NCBI RefSeq assembly: GCF_023923205.1
Contig: NZ_CP099490.1
Span: forward strand, 434,001-498,000
Direction of reading: 5' to 3'
From: Ornithinimicrobium cryptoxanthini
Lineage (GTDB): Bacteria; Actinomycetota; Actinomycetes; Actinomycetales; Dermatophilaceae
DNA: 64,000 nucleotides
The translations under genes and the position numbers were made by a program. Of the stretch, positions 44,910-53,964 are shown piece after piece (positions within the stretch are counted from its first letter, which is position 1; each line of letters opens with the position of its first letter). Under the pieces are notes generated by a model that was not told the DNA's origin, ran no database searches, and saw only the letters and a list, made by a program, of their open reading frames with translations.

Positions 44910-46787
44910 ATGGATGGCTCTTTTGCTTCCGCGCCCCGCTCCGGGGGAGGTCGCCGCGACGGCGGCGCTCGCCCCGACCCCAAGGACAAGGCCCAGCTGG
45001 CCGCCCACCCGGTGAGTGCGCCCCGCGTGCTCGCCCTGTTCCGTCCCCACACACTCACCCTGCTGGTCGTGCTCGGCATCATCGTGACCAGCTCCGCTCT
45101 CGGACTGGCCACCCCATTCCTGGCCAAGAGCCTGGTCGACGACGCGATCCCGCACCAGGACGTGCGGCTGCTGCTGATCCTGGCCGGCGCCATGGTCCTG
45201 ATCGCTGCGGTCAACGCCGTGCTCGGTGTCGTCCAGACCTGGCTGTCCACCGGCGTCGGTCAGCGCATCATGCACTCGCTGCGCACCGACCTGTTCACCA
45301 GCGTGCAGCGTCAGCCGCTCGACTTCTTCACCCGCACCCGCGGAGGCGAGGTCCAGTCGCGCCTGACCCACGACATCTCCGGCCTGCAGGGAGTGGTCAC
45401 CTCGACGGCGACCAGCCTGGCCGGCAACATCGCCACCGTCATCGGCACGCTCATCGCCATGGTGGCCCTGAGCTGGCAGTTGGCACTGCTCTCGCTCATC
45501 GTGATCCCGCCGGCGGTCCTGATCAGTCGTTCGGTCGCCCGGCTGCGGCGCGAGGCCACCGACCAGCGGCAGAAGGCGCTCGCCGGCATGCACGCACAGG
45601 TCGAGGAGTCGCTGTCCGTCAGCGGCGCCCGGCTGAGCAAGACCCTCGGCGCCGGCCCGGCGCTCGCCGAGCGGTTCTATGCCACCTCCGACAACCTGCT
45701 CGCCCTCGAGGTCGCGGCGCAGATCGCGGGCCGGTGGCGCACGGCCACGATGAACGTGGTCTTCGCCGTCATCCCGGCGCTGATCTATCTGACCGCCGGC
45801 CTCCCGGTCACCTCCGACGGGATCACGATCGGCACCCTGGTGGCGTTCATCGCGCTGCAGTCCGGCATCTTCCGCCCAGTGATGGGCCTGCTCACCATCG
45901 GCGTGCAGGTGACGGCCTCGATGGCGCTGTTCAGCCGGATCTTCGAATACCTCGACCTGCCTGTGGGTGTCGCCGAGCCGCAGCAGCCGGCCGACTTCAA
46001 CCCAGCGTATGCCCAGGGTCGGGTGGCCCTCGAGCGCGTCACCTTCCGCCACACGGGTGGAGACCGGGACGCACTCAGCGACATCGACCTCGTGGTTCCC
46101 GCGGGGTCGCACGTGGCGATCGTCGGCCCGACGGGTTCGGGCAAGAGCACGTTGGCCGCGTTGGTCAGTCGTCTCTATGACCCGGTCGACGGCCGGGTCA
46201 CCCTCGACGGCGTCGACCTGCGCGACCTCACCTCCCAGCAGCGCACCGCCGTCATCGGCGTGGTCTCGCAGGAGACCTACCTGCTGCACGACACGGTGCG
46301 TGCCAACCTCCGCTTCGCCCAACCGGACGCGACCGATGAGCAGATCGAGGCCGCATCCCGCGCGGCCCAGATCCACGACGCGATCATGACGCTGCCGCAG
46401 GGCTATGACACGGTCGTTGGAGCCCGCGGCCACCGCTTCTCCGGCGGTGAGCAGCAGCGCCTCGCCCTGGCCCGGACCCTCCTGCGCAAGCCGCTGGTGC
46501 TGGTCCTCGACGAGGCGACCAGCGCCCTGGACACCCGCACCGAACGTGCCGTCCAGCGCGCCCTCGATGAGCTGGGGGAGGGGCGGACCGTCATCACGAT
46601 CGCGCATCGGCTCTCGACGGTGCGGCACGCCGACCAGATCGTCGTCCTCGACGGTGGCCGCATCCAGGAGCGCGGCAGCCACGACCAGCTCCTGGCGGCA
46701 GGTGGGGCCTATGCCGCCCTGGTGCAGGCCTCCGCGGGGATCGACCGGGTGCAGGACGACGCGCTCCTCGAGGCGCTGGCCGCCTGA
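44910..46787 (+). CDS. ABC exporter, fused permease and ATPase
   Basis: A 625-residue half-transporter of the type-I exporter (MsbA/BmrA) class. Six TM helices occupy about residues 45-330. Walker A GPTGSGKST is near residue 406, the signature FSGGEQQRLALARTL and Walker B VLVLDEATSALD follow, and the H-loop is in TIAHRLST. ATG 44910 follows GAGAGGAGGGG; GTG 44904 is too close to it. It pairs with the divergent MarR, as multidrug exporters often do. The substrate is unknown. Confidence 0.93.
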   Translation: MDGSFASAPRSGGGRRDGGARPDPKDKAQLAAHPVSAPRVLALFRPHTLTLLVVLGIIVTSSALGLATPFLAKSLVDDAIPHQDVRLLLILAGAMVLIAAVNAVLGVVQTWLSTGVGQRIMHSLRTDLFTSVQRQPLDFFTRTRGGEVQSRLTHDISGLQGVVTSTATSLAGNIATVIGTLIAMVALSWQLALLSLIVIPPAVLISRSVARLRREATDQRQKALAGMHAQVEESLSVSGARLSKTLGAGPALAERFYATSDNLLALEVAAQIAGRWRTATMNVVFAVIPALIYLTAGLPVTSDGITIGTLVAFIALQSGIFRPVMGLLTIGVQVTASMALFSRIFEYLDLPVGVAEPQQPADFNPAYAQGRVALERVTFRHTGGDRDALSDIDLVVPAGSHVAIVGPTGSGKSTLAALVSRLYDPVDGRVTLDGVDLRDLTSQQRTAVIGVVSQETYLLHDTVRANLRFAQPDATDEQIEAASRAAQIHDAIMTLPQGYDTVVGARGHRFSGGEQQRLALARTLLRKPLVLVLDEATSALDTRTERAVQRALDELGEGRTVITIAHRLSTVRHADQIVVLDGGRIQERGSHDQLLAAGGAYAALVQASAGIDRVQDDALLEALAA

Positions 46788-46819
46788 CCCGCACCGCCCA
46801 ATCCTCACCACTCCTCACC

Positions 46820-46853
46820 GTGAACGATCCATGCACGTGCATGGATCGTTCAC
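46820..46853. repeat. 34-bp perfect palindrome between ABC gene and IS30-like element
   Basis: Arms of 17 bp (46820-46836 and 46837-46853) are perfectly complementary with no spacer; the centre is ATGCACGTGCAT. It lies 33 nt after the ABC stop. It may end that transcript, though it has no U-tract, or be an IS30-type target, since members of that family favour palindromic sites. Confidence 0.85.
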
Positions 46854-48442
46854 GACATTTCGCGGCGAATTCAAGGGGTCTGCGCAACGGTGAGTAGTTC
46901 GGCGAGTCTAGCGGCGGGAGTCGCGAAGCCGAGTGTTTTGCGGGGTCGGGTGTTCAGGAGGTCCTGGGCGTCACGGACTTCTTCGTCGGTGACCTTGGCG
47001 AAGTCGGTGCCTTTGGGGAAGAAGTCACGGATCAGGCCGTTGGTGTTCTCGTTGGTGCCGCGTTGCCAGGGTGAGTGCGGGTCACAGAAGTAGACCTGGC
47101 AGTCACTGGCCAGTGTGAAATCAGCGTGCTCAGCCAGCTCAGATCCTTGGTCCCAGGTGATGGTTCGGCGCAGGTCGCCCGGGAGGTCGGCGACCATCTG
47201 GATCAGGGCCTGGGTCACGGTCGGGGCGTCGTGGCGGTCCGGGAGTCGGTAGATCAGCACGTTGCGGGTGGCCCGCTCGGCCAGGGTGATCAACGCGGTG
47301 GCGCCCTTGGCACCGATGACGAGGTCTCCTTCCCAGTGGCCGGGCACGGCCCGGTCGGCCACCTCGGCAGGTCGGGCGCTGATGTGGTTGTCCTCATCGA
47401 TCCAGGACCGGCTGCTGGCCTTGGGCGGCAGCTTGGAGCGGGGCTTGCGGCTCGTGCGGCCGGTGCGGGTGGCCTTGGCCACCTTCACCTCGTGACGCAG
47501 GGAGCCTTTGCCCTGGACGTACAGCGCTTGGTAGATCGTCTCGTGGGACACCCACATATCTTCCTCGTCCGGGTAGCTGAGACGCAGGTCAGCAGCGACC
47601 TGCTCGGGCGACCACCTCTTGTTCAGCCGCTCGATCACCGCGGCTCGCAACCGCGGGCAGGACAACCGGCGGGCCTGCGGACGGGCCGCCGCGGCAGTGG
47701 CAAGGTCCTGCGCGGCCCGAGCGCGGTAGCCGGCTCGGTCAGCGAACCGGGCCAGCTCCCGACCGATCGTGGAGCGGTGCACGCCCAGCACCCTGGCGAT
47801 ATGGGCGTTGGTCGCGGTGGTGCCAGCCAGGTGCTGGAGCACCCCGCGCCCGGCCTGGGTCAACCGGCCCCGCTCATCGCGGTAGTCCTCATCCATAGGT
47901 ACAGCAGGTACCAGGCTCGCGCGAGCCGCCGCCCGCGACGCGCCGTCCAACCCCCCGATCCCACCGGGTTGCCCGGACCACCCCTGCGCGACGATCCACC
48001 GGTACAGGGTCGACTCGTTGATGCCGAGCGTGCGGGCGACCGCTGTCAGGCTCTTTCCCTCGGCAAGCATTCCGAACGCTTCGGCGCGACGCTGTGCACT
48101 GCTCGGCTGGCCCACCTGACCGGCCACCCGCACCGGAGCGATCAACTCCTCCCCGGCCGGGGTCAGCAAGCCCCGGGCATCGACATAACCGCCCTCAAGG
48201 AAGCCAGCCGGCAACAGCTCCGGTCGCAAGACGAGCTGGTCGGCGGCCACACCCGTGGCCCGCACCCAACGAAGCACCGACGACCGGTCCCGGGCCAAGA
48301 CCCTGCCCACCTCCTCCAGAGCCATCCCAGCAGCCACCAAACCCAGACCATACGAACGCAGCACCATGCCTCCCGGCAGATTGGTGTTGCGCTGACCCCT
48401 GAACCCAAGCGCAATCTGGCGAGAATCTTTCATGCACGTGCA
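46832..48442 (-). mobile_element. IS30-like insertion sequence (boundaries approximate)
   Basis: One transposase gene fills the element. Inverted repeats are TTCAAGGGGTCTGCGCAAC (from 46870) and its partner at 48386-48403, with one mismatch and one indel. Outside them TGCACGTGCATG occurs at both ends at almost equal distance (33 and 34 nt). Minimal limits are 46870-48403; outer limits are those given. No target duplication of 2-3 bp can be assigned with confidence. Confidence 0.7.
46871..48433 (-). CDS. IS30 family transposase
   Basis: A DDE transposase of about 520 residues from ATG 48433 (498 if ATG 48367 is used). It has two N-terminal HTH regions (GKSLTAVARTLGINESTLYRW; NAHIARVLGVHRSTIGREL), SPEQVAADLRLSYP, and the catalytic triad in GHWEGDLVIG (Asp), TITWDQGSE (Asp) and RGTNENTNGLIRDFFPKG (Glu). 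No frameshift or stop interrupts it, so it may be active. ATG 48433 lies 9 nt after GGGGAGGGG but falls outside the inner inverted repeats. The stop codon lies in the left repeat. Confidence 0.94.
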   Translation of the reverse strand: MKDSRQIALGFRGQRNTNLPGGMVLRSYGLGLVAAGMALEEVGRVLARDRSSVLRWVRATGVAADQLVLRPELLPAGFLEGGYVDARGLLTPAGEELIAPVRVAGQVGQPSSAQRRAEAFGMLAEGKSLTAVARTLGINESTLYRWIVAQGWSGQPGGIGGLDGASRAAARASLVPAVPMDEDYRDERGRLTQAGRGVLQHLAGTTATNAHIARVLGVHRSTIGRELARFADRAGYRARAAQDLATAAAARPQARRLSCPRLRAAVIERLNKRWSPEQVAADLRLSYPDEEDMWVSHETIYQALYVQGKGSLRHEVKVAKATRTGRTSRKPRSKLPPKASSRSWIDEDNHISARPAEVADRAVPGHWEGDLVIGAKGATALITLAERATRNVLIYRLPDRHDAPTVTQALIQMVADLPGDLRRTITWDQGSELAEHADFTLASDCQVYFCDPHSPWQRGTNENTNGLIRDFFPKGTDFAKVTDEEVRDAQDLLNTRPRKTLGFATPAARLAELLTVAQTP

Positions 48443-48524
48443 CCCCTCCCCGGTCGGTTTGCGGCAGTCGCAAGGCACGCGCGCCCACTAGCGTGATGGG
48501 ACACGCACTCAAAGGAGCACCATC

Positions 48525-48950
48525 ATGGCCAAGGCCGAGGAGGGCACCACGCTCTCAGCCCAGGAGAAGGCGGCAGTCAAGGAGCGCACGCGCGAGTTGA
48601 AAGCCGCCAAGAAGGGAGCCGAGGCAGAGCAGGCCGTGCTCGATGCCATCTCCGCACTCTCTGCGGACGAGCGCCCCCTCGCAGAGCGGGTCCACGCGCT
48701 GATCAGGCAGGCGGCGCCGGAGCTGGCTCCGAGGACCTGGTACGGCATGCCCGCCTATGCCAAGGACGGCAAGGTGATCTGCTTCTTCAAGGCTGCCTCG
48801 AAGTTCGACGTGCGCTATGCCGAGCTGGGCTTCAACGAGCCCGCCAACCTCGACGACGGCAACATGTGGCCGACGGCGTATGCCATCACGAAGGTGACGG
48901 CCGCCGAGGAGAAGAAGATCCGCGACCTCGTCAAGACAGCCGCGAGCTGA
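48525..48950 (+). CDS. DUF1801-type protein
   Basis: A 141-residue protein with a charged Lys/Glu/Ala-rich N-terminal helix (about 1-45) and a YdhG-like DUF1801 domain (LIRQAAPELAPRTWYGMPAYAKDGKVICFFKAASKFDVRYAELGF split over residues 65-110). Related Bacillus proteins were described as iron chaperones, but that role is not shown here. ATG 48525 follows AAAGGAG. The IS30-like element sits just upstream, within about 90 nt. Confidence 0.85.
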   Translation: MAKAEEGTTLSAQEKAAVKERTRELKAAKKGAEAEQAVLDAISALSADERPLAERVHALIRQAAPELAPRTWYGMPAYAKDGKVICFFKAASKFDVRYAELGFNEPANLDDGNMWPTAYAITKVTAAEEKKIRDLVKTAAS

Positions 48951-49030
48951 GATCGAGGCGGTCGTTTGGCGCCCGAGACGTTAACCTGGGAGCCCAACAC
49001 TTCCCCTGCAACATCATCAAGAGGTGCACA

Positions 49031-49432
49031 GTGCCCACGGGCAAGGTCAGGTTTTATGACGAGGAGAAGGGCTTCGGCTTCCTCTCCAGCGACGAGGGTG
49101 AGGACGTCTATGTCCACTCCAGCGTCCTCCCCGCCGGGGTCACCACCCTCGCGCGCGGTGCCCGGGTCGAGTTCGACATCGCCCAGGGCCGTCGCGGCGA
49201 CCAGGCGCTCGGTGTCCGCCTCCTCGAACCCGCGCCGTCGGTCAGCAAGTCGATGGCGATCCGCGACCGCAAGCCGGCCGAGGAGATGGCCGTGCTGATC
49301 GAGGACCTCATCAAGTTGCTCGATGACTCGTCCAACAGCCTGCGTCGTGGCCACTACCCCGACAAGCGCCTCTCCGGTGCGCTCGCCAAGAGCCTGCGTG
49401 CGGTGGCGGACCAGTTCGAGGCGGGAGCCTGA
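49031..49432 (+). CDS. Cold-shock domain protein with C-terminal extension
   Basis: A 133-residue protein. The cold-shock domain (residues 1-66) has the RNP motifs KGFGFLSSD and DVYVHSSVL and binds single-stranded nucleic acid. A helical C-terminal extension (RKPAEEMAVLIEDLIKLLDDSSNSLRRGHYPDKRLSGAL, in parts) doubles the usual 67-residue length, as in the mycobacterial CspB group. GTG 49031 is used. It ends 2 nt before the DUF3027 gene, suggesting one message. Confidence 0.92.
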   Translation: MPTGKVRFYDEEKGFGFLSSDEGEDVYVHSSVLPAGVTTLARGARVEFDIAQGRRGDQALGVRLLEPAPSVSKSMAIRDRKPAEEMAVLIEDLIKLLDDSSNSLRRGHYPDKRLSGALAKSLRAVADQFEAGA

Positions 49433-49434
49433 GC

Positions 49435-50178
49435 ATGGCCAAGCCCAAGCGGGACGCCGTCCTGGCGGCTGCCGAGGAGCTCGCGCGCGAGGCTGCCGTC
49501 GCGATCGCCGAGGCGGGCACGGTGGGAGAGCACGTCGCCTTCCTGATGGACGAGGACCGCGTGGGCACGCACTACTTCGACTGCACAGCCGCGGCCTATC
49601 CGGGGTGGCGCTGGGCCATCACGGTGACCCGTCCGCCTCGCGGCCGGGCGGCCCTGGTCAGCGAGACGCACCTGATCGCCGGGGAGGACGCCCTCCTGTC
49701 CCCGGTCTGGGTGCCGTATGCCGATCGGCTCGCGCCGGGCGATGTCGGCCCGGGCGACGTCACGCCCATGGTCGACGACGACCCCTTGCTCGAGGCAGGC
49801 TTCGAGGCGACCGGGGAGGAGGACGTCGACCAGGTCGGCTTCTTCGAGCTCGGCCTGGGCCGCCCCCGCGTCCTGTCCGCCGAGGGGCGAGACGTCGCAG
49901 CCAGCCGTTGGTATGACGGCGAGCACGGTCCGTCCTCAGAGACCGCCAAGAAGGCCCCGGCGCACTGTTCGACCTGCGGCTTCTTCGTGCCGATGGCCGG
50001 GGCGCTGCGCACCGTCTTCGGGGTGTGCGCCAACGAGTGGTCGCCCAGTGACGGCAAGGTCGTCAGCCTGGACCACGGCTGCGGCGCCCACAGCGAGGTC
50101 GACATCGACCGGCCGGCCCCCGAGGTCATCGAGCCGCCGGTGCTGGACGACAACGTGCTGGAGATCGTCGAGCGCTGA
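49435..50178 (+). CDS. DUF3027 protein
   Basis: A 247-residue conserved actinobacterial protein. The N-terminal half has HVAFLMDEDRVGTHYFDC and PGWRWAITVTRPPRG; a four-Cys region near residues 180-225 (HCSTCGFFVPM, FGVCANEWSP, DHGCGAHSE) looks like a zinc-binding site. The function is not established. It starts 2 nt after the cold-shock gene. Confidence 0.88.
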   Translation: MAKPKRDAVLAAAEELAREAAVAIAEAGTVGEHVAFLMDEDRVGTHYFDCTAAAYPGWRWAITVTRPPRGRAALVSETHLIAGEDALLSPVWVPYADRLAPGDVGPGDVTPMVDDDPLLEAGFEATGEEDVDQVGFFELGLGRPRVLSAEGRDVAASRWYDGEHGPSSETAKKAPAHCSTCGFFVPMAGALRTVFGVCANEWSPSDGKVVSLDHGCGAHSEVDIDRPAPEVIEPPVLDDNVLEIVER

Positions 50179-50199
50179 CGCGCCCCGAGCTCCCGCTCG

Positions 50200-50469
50200 T
50201 CAGGCGTCGGCGGCGTTGCCGCGGCCGCGCGCCAGATAGACGTGTCCGACCACGCCCAGACCGATGCCGGCGACCGGGACCCAGACCCACCACGAGCGGT
50301 CCCCCTCCCGCAGCGACGGCAGCACCAGGACGAGGACCAGGGCCACCGCCCAGGCCAGGATGCCCCAGTGCACGACGCGCAGCGTGCGCAGGGTCGCCAC
50401 CGGCGGCACGATCTCGGGCGGCGCGGACTCCGGCCGGTGGGGACCCTCGGTCCCGGGAGGCTGCGACAT
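50200..50469 (-). CDS. DUF2530 small membrane protein
   Basis: An 89-residue protein with two TM helices (HWGILAWAVALVLVLVLP and WVWVPVAGIGLGVVGHVYLA) and a Pro-rich N-terminal tail. It matches the actinobacterial DUF2530 family, commonly next to DUF3027 and MarR genes. It is divergent from the purine permease with an 18-nt gap. Function unknown. Confidence 0.87.
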   Translation of the reverse strand: MSQPPGTEGPHRPESAPPEIVPPVATLRTLRVVHWGILAWAVALVLVLVLPSLREGDRSWWVWVPVAGIGLGVVGHVYLARGRGNAADA

Positions 50470-50487
50470 GCCTCTAATCTAGGCGCC

Positions 50488-51957
50488 ATGTCGACCACCG
50501 CCGAACGGGCGTCCAGAGATTCCGCTGTCCACCGCTACTTCCGCATCGGCGAGCGCGGCTCGACGGTCGGCCGCGAGGTCCGGGGCGGGTTGGCCACGTT
50601 CTTCACGATGGCCTACATCGTGGTGCTCAACCCGCTGATCCTGACCAGCGTGCCCGACAGCACGGGGGAGTATCTCGCGGGCGGCGACGTCGCCATGATC
50701 GCGGCAGCCACGGCGCTGGTCGCGGGGTTGATGACCGTCCTGATGGGCGTGGTCGCCAACTATCCGCTCGGGCTGGCGGCGGGTCTCGGCCTCAACGCCA
50801 TCGTCACCTTCAGCATCGCTGGTCTGCCAGGAATGACCTGGGCCGATGCCATGGGCCTGGTCGTGCTCGAGGGCCTGATCATCCTGGTCCTGGTCCTGAC
50901 CGGCTTCCGCGAGGCGGTCTTCTATGCCGTGCCCGCCCAGCTCAAGATCGCGATCAGCGTCGGCATCGGTCTGTTCATCACGATCGTCGGTCTCTTCGAC
51001 GCCGGCGTCGTGCGCAAGCCGGGCGGCCCCACCCCGGTCGAGCTCGGGGTGGGCGGCTTCCTGGCCGGCTGGCCGACCCTGGTCTTCGTGCTGGGGCTCG
51101 TCACGATCGTGGTGCTCTATGCCCGCCAGATCCAGGGCGCCATCCTCTATGGCATCGTCGGTGCGACGGCGCTGGCGGTCATCCTGGAGTCGGTCCTGGA
51201 CCTGGGCGGCCAGACCAACGCGCAGGGTGAGGTCGTCAACCCGACCGGGTGGGGCCTAAACGTGCCGGAGCTGCCCAGCCAGCTGGCGACCACCCCGAAC
51301 TTCGGGCTGCTGGGCGAGTTCAACCTGTTTGGCTCGATCGAGCGCATCGGCATCGTCACCGTGGTCCTGCTGGTCTTCAGCCTGATGCTGGCCGACTTCT
51401 TCGACACCATGGGCACGATGGTCGCGGTGGGCGCCGAGGGCGACCTGCTCGACGAGGACGGCAACCCGCCCAACACCCGCCGCATCCTGATCGTCGACTC
51501 GATCGCCGCCGCCGCCGGTGGGGCCGCGAGCGTCAGCAGCAACACGTCATACATCGAGTCGGCCGCCGGCGTGGGTGAGGGCGCTCGCACGGGGCTGGCC
51601 TCCGTCGTCACCGGAGTGCTCTTCCTGCTCGCGACGTTCCTGTCGCCGCTGGTCGCCATGGTGCCCTACGAGGCGGCCACCCCCGCGCTGGTCGTGGTGG
51701 GCTTCCTGATGATGCAGCAGGTCTCGGGCATCGACTGGAAGGACATGGAGATCGCCTTCCCGGCCTTCCTGACGATCGTGCTGATGCCGTTCACCTACTC
51801 CATCACCGCCGGGATCGGTGCCGGTTTCCTCGCCTACTGCCTGCTCAAGCTGGTCCGCGGCCGGGCCGGGGCGGTGCACCCGCTGATGTGGTTCATCGCC
51901 GGCATGTTCCTGATCTATTTCACGCTCGACCCGATCCGGGACCTGCTCGGGGTCTGA
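50488..51957 (+). CDS. NCS2 (AzgA/PbuG-type) purine permease
   Basis: A 489-residue proton-coupled nucleobase transporter, probably for adenine, guanine or hypoxanthine. Family segments are REVRGGLATFFTMAYIVVLNPLI shortened at the first helix, GLAAGLGLNAIVTF, LMLADFFDTMGTMVAVG with the substrate Asp/Glu region, and ASVSSNTSYIESAAGVGEGARTG in its usual place. It has 12-14 TM helices. ATG 50488 has no strong RBS. Confidence 0.93.
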   Translation: MSTTAERASRDSAVHRYFRIGERGSTVGREVRGGLATFFTMAYIVVLNPLILTSVPDSTGEYLAGGDVAMIAAATALVAGLMTVLMGVVANYPLGLAAGLGLNAIVTFSIAGLPGMTWADAMGLVVLEGLIILVLVLTGFREAVFYAVPAQLKIAISVGIGLFITIVGLFDAGVVRKPGGPTPVELGVGGFLAGWPTLVFVLGLVTIVVLYARQIQGAILYGIVGATALAVILESVLDLGGQTNAQGEVVNPTGWGLNVPELPSQLATTPNFGLLGEFNLFGSIERIGIVTVVLLVFSLMLADFFDTMGTMVAVGAEGDLLDEDGNPPNTRRILIVDSIAAAAGGAASVSSNTSYIESAAGVGEGARTGLASVVTGVLFLLATFLSPLVAMVPYEAATPALVVVGFLMMQQVSGIDWKDMEIAFPAFLTIVLMPFTYSITAGIGAGFLAYCLLKLVRGRAGAVHPLMWFIAGMFLIYFTLDPIRDLLGV

Positions 51958-51982
51958 TCCTTCGCGGGCCGCACCCGGGCGC

Positions 51983-52011
51983 TTGACGCGGCTGCGCCGG
52001 CCAGGAATACT
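51983..52011 (+). promoter_or_regulatory. Promoter of the MarR-MFS-GGT operon
   Basis: TTGACG (51983) and AATACT (52006) with a 17-nt spacer form a good sigma-70-type promoter, placing the transcript start near 52018. Confidence 0.65.
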
Positions 52012-52041
52012 TAGCAGACGTAATAAGTTTGGTTAAGTATT
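52006..52041. promoter_or_regulatory. Inverted repeat AATACTTA/TAAGTATT over the -10 box
   Basis: Perfect 8-bp arms (52006-52013, 52034-52041) span 36 bp, with another TAAGT at 52024. The left arm contains the -10 box, so a bound repressor would block transcription; the MarR encoded 40 nt downstream is the obvious candidate. Confidence 0.6.
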
Positions 52042-52080
52042 GCCCTAGCCCCTGCCTGACCTGCGACATCAAGGACCACC

Positions 52081-52593
52081 GTGCCCGACCCCACCCCCGT
52101 CACCCCGCCCAGCACCGACCTCCGGGGACCGGAGCCCGGCGGGGATCCCGGCCAGGGCGGCACCGGCACCGACAGTCCCCAGGAGATCGCCCGACTCGCC
52201 CACGACCTGCGCATCGCCTGCATGCGCGTGTCGCGACGCGTGCGGTTCGAGACCACAAGCACGATCGCACCGCACCAGCTGAGCGTCATCGTGCGGCTGG
52301 CCGAGTCGTCATACTCCTCCGGTGAGCTCGCCTCCATCGAGCGGGTGAGCGCTCCCAGCATGAGCCGCACCGTCACCGCGCTCGTCGAGCTCGGCATGGT
52401 GGAGCGCGCGACCGACAGCGACGACGCCCGGGTCGTGCGCCTGTCACTCACCCCCGCCGGTCGTCGTGAGCTGGACGTGCACAGGGCGCGCCGTGACGCC
52501 TGGATGACCGAGCGTCTCGACGGTCTGACGAGTGAGGAGCGTCAGCTGCTGGCCGGCGCCAGCCACCTGCTGAACAGGGTGTTTGATCAGTGA
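52081..52593 (+). CDS. MarR family transcriptional regulator
   Basis: A 170-residue winged-helix regulator. After a Pro/Gly-rich 35-residue tail come TIAPHQLSVIVRLAESSYSSGELASIERVSAPSMSRTVTALVELG (in parts, HTH), the wing DSDDARVVRLSLTPAG and a C-terminal dimer helix. GTG start. It overlaps the MFS gene by GTGA and probably represses its own operon through the inverted repeat at 52006-52041. Confidence 0.91.
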   Translation: MPDPTPVTPPSTDLRGPEPGGDPGQGGTGTDSPQEIARLAHDLRIACMRVSRRVRFETTSTIAPHQLSVIVRLAESSYSSGELASIERVSAPSMSRTVTALVELGMVERATDSDDARVVRLSLTPAGRRELDVHRARRDAWMTERLDGLTSEERQLLAGASHLLNRVFDQ

Positions 52594-53873
52594 GCGCGAT
52601 GTTCAGCTCACTCGCCATCCGGAACTATCGCATCTATGCCGCCGGTGGCGTCGTGTCCAACACCGGCACCTGGATGGGGCGCGTGGCCCAGGACTGGCTG
52701 GTGCTGGTCGAGCTGACCGACAACTCCGCCGAGGCACTCGGCATCGTCACCGGCCTGCAGTTCCTGCCGATGCTGCTGCTGGCCCCGATCGCGGGTGCTG
52801 TCAGCGACCGGTTCGCCAAGCGCCGCGTGATGGTGGTGACCCAGTCGCTGATGGGTCTGACGGCGCTGGCCATGGGCCTGCTCGTGGTCACCGGCGTGGT
52901 GCAGCTGTGGCATATCTTCCTGCTCGCCTTCCTGCAGGGCTGCGCCGCGGCGGTCGACGGCCCGGCCCGTCAGGCGTTCGTCTCCGAGATGGTGCCGCCC
53001 ACCCAGATCACCAACGCAGTGGGTCTGAACAGTGCGTCGTTCCACAGCGGTCGGCTCATGGGGCCGGCGGTGGCCGGTCTGTTGATCGCGTGGTTCGGCA
53101 CCGGCCCGACCCTGCTGATCAACGCGGCCTCGTTCGGCGCGGTCATCGTTGCCCTCATGATCATGAACGGTCGGGACCTCACGCCCGCGCCCCGCAGCCG
53201 GGGCAAGGGCAGGATCCGTGAGGGTCTGGCCTATGTGCGCCACCGCCCCGACATCATCCTGATCATGGCGCTGGTCTTCATCCACGGCACCTTCGGGATG
53301 AACTTCCAGCTGACCAACGCCCTGATGTCCACCGAGGCGTTCGGCAAGGGCGTCGAGGAGTTCGGCATCGTCGGCTCGGTCATGGCCGTCGGCTCCCTCG
53401 GGGGTGCGCTGCTGGCGGCCCGTCGCGAGAAACCGCGGCTGCGTTATCTGCTGGGTTCGATGGGCACCTTCTCGCTGTGCACGCTCTTCCTCGGGCTGGC
53501 GCCGAGCTTCACGTTCTACACCCTGATGCTGATCCCGACCGGCCTGAGCGCGCTGACCGTCATGGTGACCGCCAACTCGATGATCCAGCTCAGCGTCGCC
53601 CCCGAGGTCAGGGGCCGGGTGATGGCGCTCTATATGGCCGTGTTCATGGGCGGCACCCCGCTCGGCGCGCCGTTCATCGGCTGGATCGGCGAGACCTTCG
53701 GTCCCCGCTGGACGATCCTCATCGCGACCCTGATGTGCGGGATCGCCGTGGTTGTTGCGACGATCTATGTCATGCGCACCCACGACATCCGCATCCGCCT
53801 GCAGCGGCAGAGGGGCGACATGCTCCACGTGCAGTACGGCCCGACCGAGCCCCTGCCCGAGAAGGTCATCTGA
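52590..53873 (+). CDS. MFS transporter (MFS_3/EntS-like exporter)
   Basis: A 427-residue, twelve-helix transporter. It starts SLAIRNYRIYAAGGVVSNTGTWMGRVAQDWLV, carries the motif-A loop GAVSDRFAKRRVMV between TM2 and TM3, and resembles drug or siderophore exporters of the enterobactin-exporter type. It is regulated with the preceding MarR. The substrate is unknown. Confidence 0.9.
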   Translation: MSAMFSSLAIRNYRIYAAGGVVSNTGTWMGRVAQDWLVLVELTDNSAEALGIVTGLQFLPMLLLAPIAGAVSDRFAKRRVMVVTQSLMGLTALAMGLLVVTGVVQLWHIFLLAFLQGCAAAVDGPARQAFVSEMVPPTQITNAVGLNSASFHSGRLMGPAVAGLLIAWFGTGPTLLINAASFGAVIVALMIMNGRDLTPAPRSRGKGRIREGLAYVRHRPDIILIMALVFIHGTFGMNFQLTNALMSTEAFGKGVEEFGIVGSVMAVGSLGGALLAARREKPRLRYLLGSMGTFSLCTLFLGLAPSFTFYTLMLIPTGLSALTVMVTANSMIQLSVAPEVRGRVMALYMAVFMGGTPLGAPFIGWIGETFGPRWTILIATLMCGIAVVVATIYVMRTHDIRIRLQRQRGDMLHVQYGPTEPLPEKVI

Positions 53874-53959
53874 TGACGCCGCGCTCGCGCCGGGTGATCG
53901 TCCTGGTGACCTTGGCACTGTTCTTCGTGGCCGCCGTCCTGGCCAGTGTGGTGGGCTGA
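53873..53959 (+). CDS. 28-residue single-span membrane microprotein
   Basis: ATG 53873 shares its A with the MFS stop and gives a 28-residue peptide: a basic N-terminus (MTPRSRR) and one hydrophobic helix (VIVLVTLALFFVAAVLASVVG, here in its first 20). It ends 5 nt before the GGT start. The tight overlap and helix suggest a real gene, possibly a transporter accessory; it could also be chance. Confidence 0.55.
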   Translation: MTPRSRRVIVLVTLALFFVAAVLASVVG

Positions 53960-53964
53960 GCGAC

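Noticed and set aside
46890..48496. Long plus-strand open frames opposite the IS30 transposase
   Set aside because: The minus-strand frame has the full HTH and DDE motifs; the plus frames have none.
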